Notes: a model not told the origin generated them from the letters alone. Shown: positions 26,581 to 36,765, counted from the first letter of the stretch. The stretch is 64,000 nucleotides of DNA from Massilia phosphatilytica (GCF_002968015.1 NZ_PUIP01000001.1:496001-560000), one strand, 5' to 3'. Program-made: numbers and translations.

Positions 26581-28533
26581 CTAAGGCGTCCACACGACAC
26601 GCACGGCGAGGGCGCGCTCGTACTCGCTGCGCGTGGCGGGCGACCCGAATTCCGCGTGGCGCGGATCGAACAGGTTCTGGCCGATGAGCGACAGCTCGAC
26701 GCCGGGCCGGATGCGCCAGCCCCAGCGCGCATCGACGGCCGTGTACGCGGGCACGCCAGGGCGCGGCAGCGCGCCCACGTGGCACACGGTGACGTCGAAT
26801 TCCTGGCTTGCAGACAAGTCGTACGCGGAGCGCACCTGCCAGTAATGCGTCGGGTCGCTCGTGAACAGGCCCGTCGTCCCCGACTGGTCGCGGCTGCCGG
26901 GCTCCAAGGTCGTGCCGACACGCTGCACGACGCCGCCGCCGGACAGGCGCCACGCATCCGCCGCCTGCCACGTGGCCCAGGCTTCGATGCCGCGCGTGAG
27001 GCCATCCGCCAGGTTCTCGAACACGGAACCGGGGCCGGACGGATTCGGCTCCAGCGTGCGCAGCCTGTCGTAGCGGCTGAAGAACAGCGTCGTCGAATAC
27101 GAGAGGGTCGCCGTGGGCCGGGCGCGGTAGCCCAGTTCGAACACCTTGGCCGTCTCGGAATCGAACCCGGGGCCTCCTGCCACGCCATACTGCGGCACGC
27201 CGTTCACGACGCGCGGCCGGATCGGGCTGTAGAAATCGCGGTCGATGCGCGACGGCGCCCGCACGGCGCGCGACAGCGACGTCCACACGAGACTTGCCGC
27301 GCGCGGGTTCCACGCGAGGCGTAGCGTGGGCAGCACTTCGACGCCCGTGTAGTTGTTATCCTCGATTTTCAGGCCCGCGGTGACGCGCAGGTCGTCGCGC
27401 AGCGCGATCTCGTCCTGCGCGAACAGGTTGGCCCAGTGCAGGTCCAGCGTCCCGGGCAGGAAGCCGAACGCGGGGCCGTTCTCGACGCGGTCGTGACCGG
27501 AACGGTAGCCGCCGCCCCAGACGACGTGGTGGTTGCCCTGGATGTGCACGGCGTGCTGCGCCTGCAGGTCGAACGTGTCGAGGCGTTCGTGGAAGGCGTT
27601 CGGCTGGTCGCGTTCCGTGTGGTCCCAGTACAGCTGGACCGTGGCCGACGAGCCGTCGGCGAACGTGTGTGCCACGCGCCCCAGCAGGTTGGCGCCGCCG
27701 ACCTTGATATCGCGCGTGTTCGCCTGGCGCAGCCGGGCGTCGTAGACGTCGCCCTGGACGGTGACGCCCTGCGCCGTGTTGCCCCAGTCGGTCCGGAACC
27801 CGGCCTGGTCGCGGTGCCAGCCGGTGGGCGAGGTGGCGCCGGTCGCCGTGTGCGTGTCATCGTTCTCGGCGTGTTTGGCGTAGGCGCGATAGTGGCCGTC
27901 GCCACCCAGCCTGCCGCCGTAGCGCACGGCGCCGTCGCGGGCATCCTTGCCGACCGTCGCGCCCAGCAGCGCGCCCTGCGTGGCGGCGGACGACTTCGTG
28001 ATAATGTTGATGACGCCGTTGACGGCGTTCGCGCCCCACAACGTTGCGCCGGGGCCGCTGATCACCTCGATGCGCTCGACGTCGTCCAGCACCACGTCCT
28101 GCACGTCCCAGAACACGCCGGAAAACAGGGGCGAGTACACGGTGCGGCCGTCGATCAGGACGAGCAGCTTGTTTTCGAACGGGCTGGAATAGCCGCGCGC
28201 CGTGACCGCGTAGTTGCGGGCATCCACGCGCGCCACCTGCAGGTTGGGCGCCAGCCGCAGCGCTTCCGGCAGCGAGGTGGCGCCCGCGCGGCGGATGTCG
28301 TTGCCGGTGATGACGAAGATGGAGGCCGCCGCATCGGACAGCGGTTCCGACCGCCGGGACACGGACGTGACCTGGATGTTGGCCAGTTCTTCGAGGCTCA
28401 GTTCCGCGATGTCGTCGTGCGGCGCGGGGACGATGGCCCGGGCGGCCGGGGCGGCGAGGAAGAGGGCGGCGCAGGCGGCGCTGACGGCGCGCGTCGGAAA
28501 CAATGTGGAGCTGGGCATCATGACAGGACACAT
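26581..28533 (-). CDS. TonB-dependent receptor, small (BtuB/CirA-like) type
   Basis: 650-residue outer-membrane receptor. The signal peptide ends near ARA (about 34). It lacks a long N-terminal extension, and the plug follows directly with ELSLEELANIQVTSVSRR, then AGATSLPEALRLAPNLQVAR and DDVERIEVISGPGATLWGAN, the signature of the compact vitamin B12/siderophore-type or metal-complex receptor group. The barrel ends RVVWTP, without a terminal aromatic Phe, which is slightly unusual. Three nearby starts are possible (28533, 28521, 28518) and none has a strong ribosome site. It is divergent from the GH29 fucosidase with a palindrome between them, hinting at co-regulation with sugar genes. Confidence 0.88.
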   Translation of the reverse strand: MCPVMMPSSTLFPTRAVSAACAALFLAAPAARAIVPAPHDDIAELSLEELANIQVTSVSRRSEPLSDAAASIFVITGNDIRRAGATSLPEALRLAPNLQVARVDARNYAVTARGYSSPFENKLLVLIDGRTVYSPLFSGVFWDVQDVVLDDVERIEVISGPGATLWGANAVNGVINIITKSSAATQGALLGATVGKDARDGAVRYGGRLGGDGHYRAYAKHAENDDTHTATGATSPTGWHRDQAGFRTDWGNTAQGVTVQGDVYDARLRQANTRDIKVGGANLLGRVAHTFADGSSATVQLYWDHTERDQPNAFHERLDTFDLQAQHAVHIQGNHHVVWGGGYRSGHDRVENGPAFGFLPGTLDLHWANLFAQDEIALRDDLRVTAGLKIEDNNYTGVEVLPTLRLAWNPRAASLVWTSLSRAVRAPSRIDRDFYSPIRPRVVNGVPQYGVAGGPGFDSETAKVFELGYRARPTATLSYSTTLFFSRYDRLRTLEPNPSGPGSVFENLADGLTRGIEAWATWQAADAWRLSGGGVVQRVGTTLEPGSRDQSGTTGLFTSDPTHYWQVRSAYDLSASQEFDVTVCHVGALPRPGVPAYTAVDARWGWRIRPGVELSLIGQNLFDPRHAEFGSPATRSEYERALAVRVVWTP

Positions 28534-28571
28534 TTAATCGATTTCACAAGATTGTATTGCAGAAATTTATA

Positions 28572-28585
28572 TGTTAACGATACCA
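28572..28585. promoter_or_regulatory. LacI-type palindrome between TonB receptor and GH29 genes
   Basis: TGTTAACGATACCA fits the symmetric pattern TGNTANCGNTANCA exactly, with the CG centre typical of LacI-family operators. It lies 39 bp upstream of one divergent gene and 120 bp upstream of the other, so one repressor could act on both. Confidence 0.4.
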
Positions 28586-28704
28586 TCGTCCGGTGCGCGT
28601 TCTTCTGCCCGATTCCATACTTTTTCTTGCGGCGATAGCGGATTTCGTAATTGCGGCGCCGGGACGCAATTCGGACAATCCAGAAAAAATCAAACGGAGA
28701 CACT

Positions 28705-30087
28705 GTGAACACCAACATTCCATCGACCGGCCGCCGTCGCCGGACCCTGGCTGGCCTGCTGCTGGCCGCTGCCGCATGCGCGCTGCCTGGTGCGGCGCCT
28801 GCCCAGACGCCGGCCGCCCAGGCGTCGGCCCCCGACGGCGACGCGGCCGCGCGCATCGCCTGGTGGCGCCAGGCCCGCTTCGGCATGTTCATCCACTGGG
28901 GCCTGTACGCCATTCCCGGCCGCGGCGAATGGGGGCAATTCGTCGAACAGACCCCGGTGAAGGAATACGCGAAACTGGCCGACCAGTTCAAGCCTCGCCA
29001 GTTCGACCCGGACGGGTGGGCACAGCTGGCGAAGTCCGCAGGCATGAAATACATGGTGTTCACGTCGCGCCACCACGACGGCTTTGCCATGTTCGACGAC
29101 GGCGACAATCCGTTCTCGAGCACGCGGACGGCCGCGCACCGCGATTTCGTCGCCGACTACGCGAAGGCCGCGCGCAAGGCCGGCATGGGCGTGGGGCTGT
29201 ATTACTCGCCGCTGGACTGGCGCTATCCGGGCTACTTCTTCCCCGACCTGTACCGGGACAGCGCCGAAGCGATGCGCGCCCAGTACCACCGCCAGATGGA
29301 AAAGCTGCTGTCCAACTACGGCAAGCTCGACGTGCTGTGGTTCGACGGCGGCGAGACCGACTGGCTGAGCTTCAGCGGGGACTGGTCCGCCGCGCAGTGG
29401 ACGAAGCGCGCGCCCGGCAAGCATTACGCGGGCGGCTTCGACTGGCAGCACGACAAGGTGCACACGATGCTGCGGAAGCTGCAGCCGAATGTCCTCATCA
29501 ATGGCCGCGCCGACATGAAGGAAGATTTCCATTCGCGCGAAGGCGACGGCGCGCTGGGCGATTTCGACAACCAGCATCCATGGGAACTGTGCACGACGAT
29601 CGCCGGCGCCTGGGGCTACCAGCCGAACATGCAGCCGAAGCCCCTGAAGCACTACATCCAGCTGCTGGCGAACGTGGCGGGCCGCGACGGCAACCTGCTG
29701 CTCAACGTGGGCCCGGACCCCGACGGCCGCATCGATCCGGCGCAGGCACAGCGCCTGCGCGAGATCGGCGCGTGGCTGGGCAAGCATGGCGACAGCATCT
29801 ACGACACCCGCGGCGGCCCGTTCCTGCCGGGGACGTGGGGTGCGTCCACGCACCGCGGCAACACGGTTTACCTGCACGTGCTGAACTGGGCGGGCGACAA
29901 GGTCACGCTGCCGGCGATCCCGGCCCGCGTCGTGCGCGCATCCGTGCAGGGCGGCGGCGCGGCCAGGGTCGAGCAGTCCGCGCGCGGCATCGAGATTTCG
30001 GTGCCGGCCGCGGCGCGCGACGACATGGACACTGTGGTGGCCCTGCAACTGGATGCGCCCGCCGCGGGGATCACGCCCGTGCGCTGA
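28705..30087 (+). CDS. GH29 alpha-L-fucosidase
   Basis: 460-residue exported retaining alpha-L-fucosidase. The signal region begins with NIPSTGRRRRTLAGLLLAAA and ends near PAQT (about 34). The catalytic barrel has the family motifs WWRQARFGMFIHWGLYAIPG, the substrate-binding FTSRHHDGFAMFD and the nucleophile Asp214 in DVLWFDGGETDW. A small C-terminal beta domain follows from about 370. The GTG at 28705 is chosen because CGGAGA lies eight bases upstream; an in-frame ATG 54 bases earlier has no site. In xyloglucan breakdown it would remove terminal fucose before the GH2 enzyme 101 bp downstream acts on galactose. Confidence 0.92.
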   Translation: MNTNIPSTGRRRRTLAGLLLAAAACALPGAAPAQTPAAQASAPDGDAAARIAWWRQARFGMFIHWGLYAIPGRGEWGQFVEQTPVKEYAKLADQFKPRQFDPDGWAQLAKSAGMKYMVFTSRHHDGFAMFDDGDNPFSSTRTAAHRDFVADYAKAARKAGMGVGLYYSPLDWRYPGYFFPDLYRDSAEAMRAQYHRQMEKLLSNYGKLDVLWFDGGETDWLSFSGDWSAAQWTKRAPGKHYAGGFDWQHDKVHTMLRKLQPNVLINGRADMKEDFHSREGDGALGDFDNQHPWELCTTIAGAWGYQPNMQPKPLKHYIQLLANVAGRDGNLLLNVGPDPDGRIDPAQAQRLREIGAWLGKHGDSIYDTRGGPFLPGTWGASTHRGNTVYLHVLNWAGDKVTLPAIPARVVRASVQGGGAARVEQSARGIEISVPAAARDDMDTVVALQLDAPAAGITPVR

Positions 30088-30188
30088 AAAAACATACGCG
30101 GCTCCGATGGATTTCATCGTTGCGCGCGCGGGCCGGGCGTCGTCACAATGACGCCTTCGTCCATGATGACACCTAACCTGGAGCAACG

Positions 30189-32789
30189 ATGCGTTCGCAG
30201 ACGGCGACCCTGATGCGCCTGGCGGCACGCGCCGCCCTGGCGCTGGCCATACTGACCGGCGTGGCGCATGCCGCGTCGAGCCTTGATCAAACCCCTGCGC
30301 GCCAGCGGCAGAATTTCAACGCCGGCTGGCGCTTCCACCTGGGCGATATCGGCGGCGCCGAAAAAGTCGATCACGACGACGGCGACTGGCAGGCCGTCGG
30401 GCTGCCGCACAGCTTCAGCATGCCGTACTTCCAGGCGCCCGAGGTGTACGTCGGCTACGGCTGGTACCGCAAGGACCTCGTGCTGCCCGCCGTTCCCGCC
30501 GGGCGCCGCTGGACGCTCGAATTCGAAGCCGCGTTCCAGACGGCCGAGGTGTACGCCAACGGCCGCAAGATCGCGCGCCACCGCGGCGGCTATACCGGCT
30601 TTCCGGTCGACCTGACCCGTGCATTGCACCCGGGACGCAACGTGATCGCCGTCCGCGTCGACAATATGTGGGACCCGACCCTGGCGCCGCGCGCCGGCGA
30701 ACATATCTTCAGCGGCGGCATCTACCGCGACGTCTGGCTGGTGACGACGGACGACGTGCACGTCCCCTGGACCGGCACGGCCGTCACCACGCCCGGCCTC
30801 GCGGGCCGCAGCGGCGCCGTGCGCGTGGCGACGGAAGTGCGCAACGACGGCCGCCATCCCGTGAAGGTGAGGGTGCGCACCCGCATCGCCGACGGCCGCG
30901 GCGCGACCGTCGCCGTGCTGCCGGATACGGCCGTCCGGGTGCCGCCGGGCCGCACCCTGGACGTCGCACAGCAATCCGCGCGGCTGTCGGGCCTCAAGCT
31001 GTGGAGTCCCGAGACGCCCACCCTGTACCGCGCCGTCACGACCCTCGACGTGGCGGGGCGGCAGCGCGACCGCTTCGTGACGGAATTCGGCTTCCGCACG
31101 ATCGCCTGGACCGCCGACCAGGGCTTTTTCCTCAACGGGGAGCACCGCTATTTTCGCGGCGCGAACGTGCACCAGGACCAGGCCGGATGGGGCGACGCCG
31201 TGACGAATGCCGCCATCGACCGCGACGTACGGTTGATGAAGGATGCGGGCTTCGACTTCATCCGCGGCTCGCATTATCCGCACGACCCGCATTTCGCCGA
31301 GGCGACGGACCGCATCGGCATGATGTTCCTGCCGGAGGCGCCGTTCTGGGGCACCGCCGGCATGAAGAGCCCGTGGAGCCGGTCCGCCTATCCGCTTGAG
31401 GCCGAACACCAGGCGGCGTTCGAGGACAGCGTCAAGGCGCAGCTGGCGGAACTCATCCGCATCAACCGCAACCACCCGTCGATCGTCGCGTGGGGCATGG
31501 ACAACGAGGTGTTCTTCACCGACAAGGAGACCCTGCCGCACGTGCGCAAGCTGCTGGCCGACGAGGTGGCGTTGTCGCACCAGCTCGACCCGACCCGGCC
31601 CGCGGCCGTCGACGGCGCGCAGCGGGGCGACATCGACCGCATCGGCGACATCGCCGGGTACAACGGCGACGGCGCGGTGCTGTTCCCGAATCCCGGCATC
31701 CCGAACTTCGTCGCGGAGTACGGCTCGACCATCTCGGACCGGCCGGGCGAGTACGAACCGGGTTGGGGCGACATCGAACGCACGCCGGGCGCGAAGGCGG
31801 GGGAACCGGCGACGTGGCGCTTCCCGTGGCGCGCGGGTGAAGCCGTGTGGGCGGGCTTCGACCATGGCTCGATCGCGGGCAAGTTCGGCTCGATGGGCCT
31901 CGTCGATTATGCCCGGCTGCCGAAGCGCAGCTGGTACTGGTATCGCAACGCCTACCGCGGCATCGCGCCGCCCGCCTGGCCGCAGCCGGGCAAGCCGGCC
32001 GCGCTGCGCGTGACGGCCAGCAGCCCCGTCATCGGCCACGCGGACGGCACGGACGACGTGCAACTGGTGGTGACGGTCGTCGACGCTGCGGGCAACGCGC
32101 TGTCCGACAGCCCGCCCGTGCGCCTGGCGCTCGAAGCGGGGCCGGGCGAGCTGCCGACGGGACGCAGCATCGCGTTCACGCCGGACGGCGACATCCCGAT
32201 CCGCGCGGGCCAGGCGGCCATCGCCATGCGCAGCTGGCAGCGCGGCACGACGCGCATCCGCGCGACGTCGCCCGGCCTCGCCGATGGCGTGCTGACGGTG
32301 GAGACGGTGGATGGTCCGCGCTTCGTCGAAGGCAGGACGCCGGTCGTGGCCGAGCGGCCGTATGTGACGCGCAAGATGGCCGTGGGGCCGGAGCAGGCGT
32401 TCGGCCTGAAGAATCCGACGCAGGCCAGTTCGAGCGCGGGTGGCCATGCGTCCGCGCTGGCCAACGACGGCGACGCCGCCACGTGGTGGGCACCGGCGGC
32501 GGATGACGCCGGGCCGTGGATCGTCGTCGACCCGGAACGCATCGTCAACTATCGGCGGCTGGCCGTGCGGTTCGCGCCGGGCGCCCGCTGCGACGTGGCC
32601 GCGGAAGCGCAGGACGCCGGCGGCATGTGGCAGGCGCTGGCGGAGGCACCGGCGACGGCCGACGCACTCGACGTGCCCGTGCGCGCCGTCACGGGACGGC
32701 GGCTGCGGCTGCGGCTGACCGCGCCCGCGGGCGGGACGTGCGGCATCGCCGACATCGGCATCACGGGAGCGCCGGTCACCTTCTGGTGA
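30189..32789 (+). CDS. GH2 beta-galactosidase with C-terminal discoidin-like module
   Basis: 866-residue exported glycosidase. The signal peptide (1-28, ending AHAA) is followed by the sugar-binding jelly roll (about 35-190), an immunoglobulin-like domain, the TIM barrel (about 300-570) and Ig-like domain(s). The C-terminal F5/8 type C-like module (about 735-866, with SSAGGHASALANDGDAATWW) may bind carbohydrate. The acid/base is Glu440 in IVAWGMDNE and the nucleophile Glu510 in FVAEYGS. A GGAG site precedes the ATG. Beta-galactosidase is most likely; beta-glucuronidase or mannosidase cannot be excluded from motifs alone. Its stop abuts the stop of the convergent kdgD gene with no gap. Confidence 0.88.
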   Translation: MRSQTATLMRLAARAALALAILTGVAHAASSLDQTPARQRQNFNAGWRFHLGDIGGAEKVDHDDGDWQAVGLPHSFSMPYFQAPEVYVGYGWYRKDLVLPAVPAGRRWTLEFEAAFQTAEVYANGRKIARHRGGYTGFPVDLTRALHPGRNVIAVRVDNMWDPTLAPRAGEHIFSGGIYRDVWLVTTDDVHVPWTGTAVTTPGLAGRSGAVRVATEVRNDGRHPVKVRVRTRIADGRGATVAVLPDTAVRVPPGRTLDVAQQSARLSGLKLWSPETPTLYRAVTTLDVAGRQRDRFVTEFGFRTIAWTADQGFFLNGEHRYFRGANVHQDQAGWGDAVTNAAIDRDVRLMKDAGFDFIRGSHYPHDPHFAEATDRIGMMFLPEAPFWGTAGMKSPWSRSAYPLEAEHQAAFEDSVKAQLAELIRINRNHPSIVAWGMDNEVFFTDKETLPHVRKLLADEVALSHQLDPTRPAAVDGAQRGDIDRIGDIAGYNGDGAVLFPNPGIPNFVAEYGSTISDRPGEYEPGWGDIERTPGAKAGEPATWRFPWRAGEAVWAGFDHGSIAGKFGSMGLVDYARLPKRSWYWYRNAYRGIAPPAWPQPGKPAALRVTASSPVIGHADGTDDVQLVVTVVDAAGNALSDSPPVRLALEAGPGELPTGRSIAFTPDGDIPIRAGQAAIAMRSWQRGTTRIRATSPGLADGVLTVETVDGPRFVEGRTPVVAERPYVTRKMAVGPEQAFGLKNPTQASSSAGGHASALANDGDAATWWAPAADDAGPWIVVDPERIVNYRRLAVRFAPGARCDVAAEAQDAGGMWQALAEAPATADALDVPVRAVTGRRLRLRLTAPAGGTCGIADIGITGAPVTFW

Positions 32790-33701
32790 TCAGCGCACGT
32801 TCTGCGCCTTGATCAGCTTGTCCAGCATGGCGTGTTCTTCTTCCGTCAGGTCGGTCAGCGGCGCGCGCACCGGGCCGCCGTCGTGGCCGACGAGGCGCGC
32901 GCCCGCCTTCACGATCGACACGGCGTAGCCGGCCTTGCGGTTGCGGATCGCCAGGTAAGGCAGGAAGAATTCGTCCAGCAGGCGGTTCGTCGTCGCGTGG
33001 TCGTCCTTCGCGATCGCGTGATAGAAATCCATCGCGAGCTGTGGCACGAAGTTGAAGACGGCCGACGAGTACACCGGCACGCCCAGCGCTTTATAGGCCG
33101 CGGCATACACTTCCGCGGTCGGCAGGCCGCCCAGGTAGCTGAAGCGGTCGCCCATGCGGCGCCAGATCGACACCATCAGTTCGATGTCGCCGATGCCGTC
33201 CTTGAAGCCGATCAGGTTGGGGCAGCGGTCGGCCAGCTTTTCCAGCGAGTCCGGCGTGAGGCGGCATTGCGCGCGGTTGTAGACGACGACGCCGATGTTC
33301 ACGGATTTGCAGACTTCTTCCACGTGCGCGACGAGGCCATCCTGGCTCGCTTCGGTCAGGTAGTGCGGCAGCAGCAGCACGCCTTTCGCGCCCAGGCGCT
33401 CGGCTTCCTGCGCGAACGCGATGGCGCTGCGGGTCGGGCCGCCCACGCCTGCGAGGATGGGCACCTTGCCGGCGCACGTGTCGACCGCGGTCTTGATCAC
33501 CTGCGAGTACTCGTCATGCGTCAGCGAGAAGAATTCGCCCGTGCCGCCGGCCGCGAACAGCGCGGTGGCGCCGTACGGGGCGAGCCATTCCAGGCGTTCG
33601 ACGTAGGTGTTCTTGCGGAAGTTACCTTCGGCGTCGAAGTCGGTGATCGGGAAGGACAGCAGGCCGGACGACATCACTTGCTTGAGTTCTTGCGGATTCA
33701 T
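32790..33701 (-). CDS. kdgD: 5-dehydro-4-deoxyglucarate dehydratase
   Basis: 303-residue class I aldolase-fold enzyme (DapA superfamily). It dehydrates and decarboxylates 5-keto-4-deoxyglucarate to 2,5-dioxopentanoate in the hexarate pathway. Signatures are [20 protein letters not shown] near 50, the [16 protein letters not shown] segment carrying the conserved Tyr, and the Schiff-base Lys in [12 protein letters not shown] near 190. The [10 protein letters not shown] variant separates KdgD from dihydrodipicolinate synthase. The ATG has GGAG upstream. It is transcribed away from a TTGTACGA-containing promoter region resembling that upstream of the lacI regulator, and provides the substrate for the semialdehyde dehydrogenase at 21.6-23.1 kb. 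Confidence 0.93.
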   Translation of the reverse strand: MNPQELKQVMSSGLLSFPITDFDAEGNFRKNTYVERLEWLAPYGATALFAAGGTGEFFSLTHDEYSQVIKTAVDTCAGKVPILAGVGGPTRSAIAFAQEAERLGAKGVLLLPHYLTEASQDGLVAHVEEVCKSVNIGVVVYNRAQCRLTPDSLEKLADRCPNLIGFKDGIGDIELMVSIWRRMGDRFSYLGGLPTAEVYAAAYKALGVPVYSSAVFNFVPQLAMDFYHAIAKDDHATTNRLLDEFFLPYLAIRNRKAGYAVSIVKAGARLVGHDGGPVRAPLTDLTEEEHAMLDKLIKAQNVR

Positions 33702-33880
33702 TGGGGCTCCAGTGTGCGGATGAGGAAGAGAGACTTAACTTGTCAGTCATCGTACAACTGGAGATGGGGTTTCGCAAGAATTATTTGAATTGGCGGGCAG
33801 ACTAGTGTGGTATCGCCGGAATATTGATATCAAAAATACATGAGATCATACAACTTGCGTCGTCACCTTGGTTGAACGTC

Positions 33881-33900
33881 GTCCCCGCTGAGGCGGGGAC
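33881..33900. repeat. REP-like palindromic element
   Basis: GTCCCCGC, TGAG, GCGGGGAC: a perfect 8-bp hairpin with a tetraloop in the intergenic space between kdgD and the chemoreceptor gene, followed by CCCACC. This matches the common proteobacterial intergenic palindrome whose translation gives a spurious WVPASAGTT peptide. It could also act as a transcript-end hairpin for the chemoreceptor gene. Confidence 0.55.
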
Positions 33901-33931
33901 CCACCTGGTGGCGTCACGATAACGCGTGCAA

Positions 33932-35518
33932 TCAGCCCACCGCCAGCCGCCGGGTTTTTGCCTCCGCGGCCGGCAGCTTGAACACGCCGACTGTCGTGAG
34001 CAGGTTGCCCGCCTCGACATTCAATGCCTCGGCGGCCGCGGCCGACTCCTCGACCAGCGCCGCGTTCCGCTGCGTCACCTCGTCCATCTGCGCGATGGCG
34101 CCGTTGATCTGCTCGATCCCGAGGCTTTGTTCGCGGCTCGCTTCCGCGATCTCGACGACGATGCCGGAGACGCGCTGCACGCTGTCGACCATCGCCTGCA
34201 TCGAATCGCCGGCCTCGCGCACGAGGTGCGTGCCGGAGACGACCTTGCCGGCCGAATCGTTGATGAGTTCCTTGATTTCCTTCGCGGCCGCGGCGCTGCG
34301 CTGGGCGAGGGTGCGCACCTCGCCCGCGACGACCGCGAAGCCGCGTCCCTGTTCGCCCGCGCGCGCTGCTTCGACGGCGGCGTTCAGCGCCAGGATATTC
34401 GTCTGGAACGCGATGCCGTCGATGACGCCGATGATGTCGACGACGCGGCGCGACGAGGCATCGATCGCGGCCATCGTCTCGACCATCCGCTCCATCACCG
34501 CACCGCCCGTCGCGGCCATCGTGGACGCCGTCTCCACCAGCTGGCGCGCCTGCGCCGCGTTGCCGGCCGTCTGCTGGACGGTGCCCGTCAGTTCTTCCAT
34601 CGACGACGCCGTTTCTTCCAGCGACCCGGCCTGCTGCTCCGTGCGCGCCGACAGGTCGGCGTTGCCATGCGAGACTTCCTGCGCCGTCGCGCCGATCGCC
34701 TGGGCGCCGTGGCGCACGTGCGCGACCATCGCGGTGAGGCTGTCCTGCATGCGGGCGATGCCCTGCAGCAGGCGGCCGATCTCGTTATCGCCCGCGGCGA
34801 CGACGGGTGCGGTCAGGTCGCCGCGCGCGACGCGGTCGAGTCGTTCGACGGCGGCGTCGAGCGGGACGAGCACCGCGCGCCGCAGGAAGACGTGGGCCAC
34901 GGCGACGAGCACCAGCGCGGCCGCGATGCCCGCGGCCACGAGCCACAGTACCGTGGTGTACTCGCGGGCGCGGTCGGCCATCAACTGCTCGCTCAGCGCG
35001 GTCTGCTGTTTCTGGAATTTTTCCAGCAGCGCCGAGAAAGCGGCGCCCTGCGACGTCAGCTGCTCGACGTTGATCGTCGTGTAACGCGCGGCGTCGTCCT
35101 GGCGCAGCGCGGCGATGGCGCCGTCGAGCGTGCCGAGGAGCCGGGCCGCGGCGTCGCCCAGTTCCTTGCGCAGCTGGGCGTCGGTGCCCGGTTTCGGCGC
35201 GCGCGCGGCGAATGCCTGCAGCGCTGTCGCCGAGCGACCCTGGCTGGCTGCAGCGCTGTCCAGCGCGGTGCTGGCGGAGGTCGCCTTGCCGTTTTCCTTG
35301 AAGTCGGTGTAGGCCCGGACCAGGGCCGAGCGGGTACGTGTCGTGTCCTTGTAGACGTCGTTGATCGCCTGGGTGTCCCGGTTCAGGTCGAATTCCAGCG
35401 CGAGGGCGTCATTCGAGCGTTGGACCGAGAGCATGCCGAGGCCGGCCCCGATGACGAGCATGACGGCAAACAGGCCCAGCGCTGCCAGCAGGCTGGCGCG
35501 GATAGTAATGTTTTTCAT
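33932..35518 (-). CDS. methyl-accepting chemotaxis protein (Tar-like)
   Basis: 528-residue chemoreceptor with the classic layout: a first membrane helix (about 8-30), a periplasmic four-helix-bundle ligand domain, a second helix (about 190-213), HAMP (about 214-266) and a cytoplasmic signalling coiled coil. The hairpin tip is [20 protein letters not shown] then [15 protein letters not shown], and glutamate/glutamine methylation sites flank it ([12 protein letters not shown]). No C-terminal CheR-binding pentapeptide is present. The ATG at 35518 opens the first helix; 17 upstream codons are ignored. It lies between kdgD and the hexarate regulator, so a sugar-acid attractant is conceivable. Confidence 0.92.
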   Translation of the reverse strand: MKNITIRASLLAALGLFAVMLVIGAGLGMLSVQRSNDALALEFDLNRDTQAINDVYKDTTRTRSALVRAYTDFKENGKATSASTALDSAAASQGRSATALQAFAARAPKPGTDAQLRKELGDAAARLLGTLDGAIAALRQDDAARYTTINVEQLTSQGAAFSALLEKFQKQQTALSEQLMADRAREYTTVLWLVAAGIAAALVLVAVAHVFLRRAVLVPLDAAVERLDRVARGDLTAPVVAAGDNEIGRLLQGIARMQDSLTAMVAHVRHGAQAIGATAQEVSHGNADLSARTEQQAGSLEETASSMEELTGTVQQTAGNAAQARQLVETASTMAATGGAVMERMVETMAAIDASSRRVVDIIGVIDGIAFQTNILALNAAVEAARAGEQGRGFAVVAGEVRTLAQRSAAAAKEIKELINDSAGKVVSGTHLVREAGDSMQAMVDSVQRVSGIVVEIAEASREQSLGIEQINGAIAQMDEVTQRNAALVEESAAAAEALNVEAGNLLTTVGVFKLPAAEAKTRRLAVG

Positions 35519-35644
35519 GATTGCAATAGATTTCAGAACGGAAATAAGAACGGCGGCCGATGATCGCATGCGCTGGACCGTGTGACTATTTCTAAGTGGA
35601 ATTATTGCAGAAAGGTGTTGCGCGGACGTTGCATCCGCGGTCGT

Positions 35645-36691
35645 TCAGCGCATCGTTCGGGTCGTGCCGCGTCCGACAAGGTGGAATCCCACGTCCACGA
35701 CATTCTCCGCCGGCGGCTCGCCCTCGATCTTGGCGATCAGCGCCCGGGCCGACTGCACGCCAATGGCCCGTTTGTCGATGTGGACGGACGAGATCGGCGG
35801 ATGCGTGTATGCCGCGAAATCGAAGTCGCCGAAGCCCATGATGCCCAGCTGCTCCGGCACGGCGATGCCTTGCGCCTGTGCCTCGATGAGGGCGCCTTGC
35901 GCCAGCACGTCCGAGCTGCACACGACGACGTCGGGCCGGTGGCCGTCGGCGAGGATCGCGCGCAGGCCTTCACGGCCCAGGTTGAGCACCGTCGGCGGCG
36001 TCGCCATGTGCGTGGCGACCGGCACGAGGCCATGCTGCTTCAGTTCCGCCTCCAGCGCGAGGCGGCGCCGGTTCGCGCGCTCGTCGCGCGCGCAGATCGA
36101 GGCAAACCGTTCATACCCCTGATCCAGCAGGTATTGCGCGACCTTTTCGCCGATCCGCTCCTGCGCGAAGCCGATCGAGATGTCGATGGGGGAGGGCGTC
36201 AGGTCCCACGCTTCCACGACGGGCACGCCGGTCGCCAGCAGCTTCTTGCGCACGCCGGGCTGGTGGTGGATGCCAGTGAGGACGATGCCGTCCGGCTGGC
36301 GCGACAGGATCGCCGTCAGCAGGTCTTCTTCCTTCTGGTGCGAATAGTTCGATACCGAGAGCAGCAACTGGTAGCCGTGCGCCGACAGCTCGTCGTTCAG
36401 GCCCTGCACCATCTCGGCGAACATCGAGTTCGACAACTGCGGGACGATCGCGGCGATGAGCTGGCTGCGCTTCGTCGTCAGGCTGCCGGCCAGCATATTC
36501 GGGATATAGCCCATCGCGGCCGCCGCTTCTTTCACGCGCGCGATCGTGTCGGGCTTGACGAGCTTGGGATTGTGCAGCGCGCGCGACACCGTGATGGGGG
36601 ATAGCCCCGCCAGCCGCGCGACGTCCTTGAGCGTGATGCTTTTCGGGCGCTCGCCGTTGGCCTGGAACGAATCGTCTGCGGGGTCACTCAT
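35645..36691 (-). CDS. LacI-family repressor of the galactarate genes
   Basis: 348-residue regulator. The helix-turn-helix with hinge lies at about 18-70 (ITLKDVARLAGLSPITVSRA, LHNPKLVKPDTIARV) and a periplasmic-binding-protein-like effector domain follows to the end (LIAAIVPQLSNSMFAEMVQG, GIMGFGDFDFA). It is closest in pattern to the GntR/IdnR branch of the LacI family, which binds aldonate-type effectors. It is divergent from garD, and three near-identical 16-bp palindromes lie in the 199-bp gap, so it very probably represses garD, the porin and the MFS carrier, relieved by a sugar acid. The ATG at 36691 is preferred over 36730, which lies in the promoter region. Confidence 0.9.
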   Translation of the reverse strand: MSDPADDSFQANGERPKSITLKDVARLAGLSPITVSRALHNPKLVKPDTIARVKEAAAAMGYIPNMLAGSLTTKRSQLIAAIVPQLSNSMFAEMVQGLNDELSAHGYQLLLSVSNYSHQKEEDLLTAILSRQPDGIVLTGIHHQPGVRKKLLATGVPVVEAWDLTPSPIDISIGFAQERIGEKVAQYLLDQGYERFASICARDERANRRRLALEAELKQHGLVPVATHMATPPTVLNLGREGLRAILADGHRPDVVVCSSDVLAQGALIEAQAQGIAVPEQLGIMGFGDFDFAAYTHPPISSVHIDKRAIGVQSARALIAKIEGEPPAENVVDVGFHLVGRGTTRTMR

Positions 36692-36737
36692 ATTGTTGTG
36701 TTCTTTATCACTTGTACGACATCCGATCACAAAACGC

Positions 36738-36765
36738 TTGCGTTCGAAGATGATTGCGGTATCAT
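36738..36765 (+). promoter_or_regulatory. candidate garD promoter
   Basis: TTGCGT (36738-36743) and TATCAT (36760-36765) at 16-bp spacing. The -10 hexamer is part of the first operator palindrome, so repressor and polymerase would compete. Confidence 0.35.
36750..36765. promoter_or_regulatory. LacI-family operator O1 of garD
   Basis: ATGATTGCGGTATCAT, a 16-bp near-palindrome sharing 13 or more bases with two further copies at 36811 and 36865 in the same gap between the divergent regulator and garD. Confidence 0.75.

Noticed and set aside
30139..30151. CGTCACAATGACG hairpin upstream of GH2
   Set aside because: Short stem without T-run and of a kind expected by chance in GC-rich DNA.
33802..34020. 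Minus-strand ORF containing a WVPASAGTT stretch
   Set aside because: The peptide is the usual translation of a REP-like intergenic hairpin, and the frame runs into the chemoreceptor gene.
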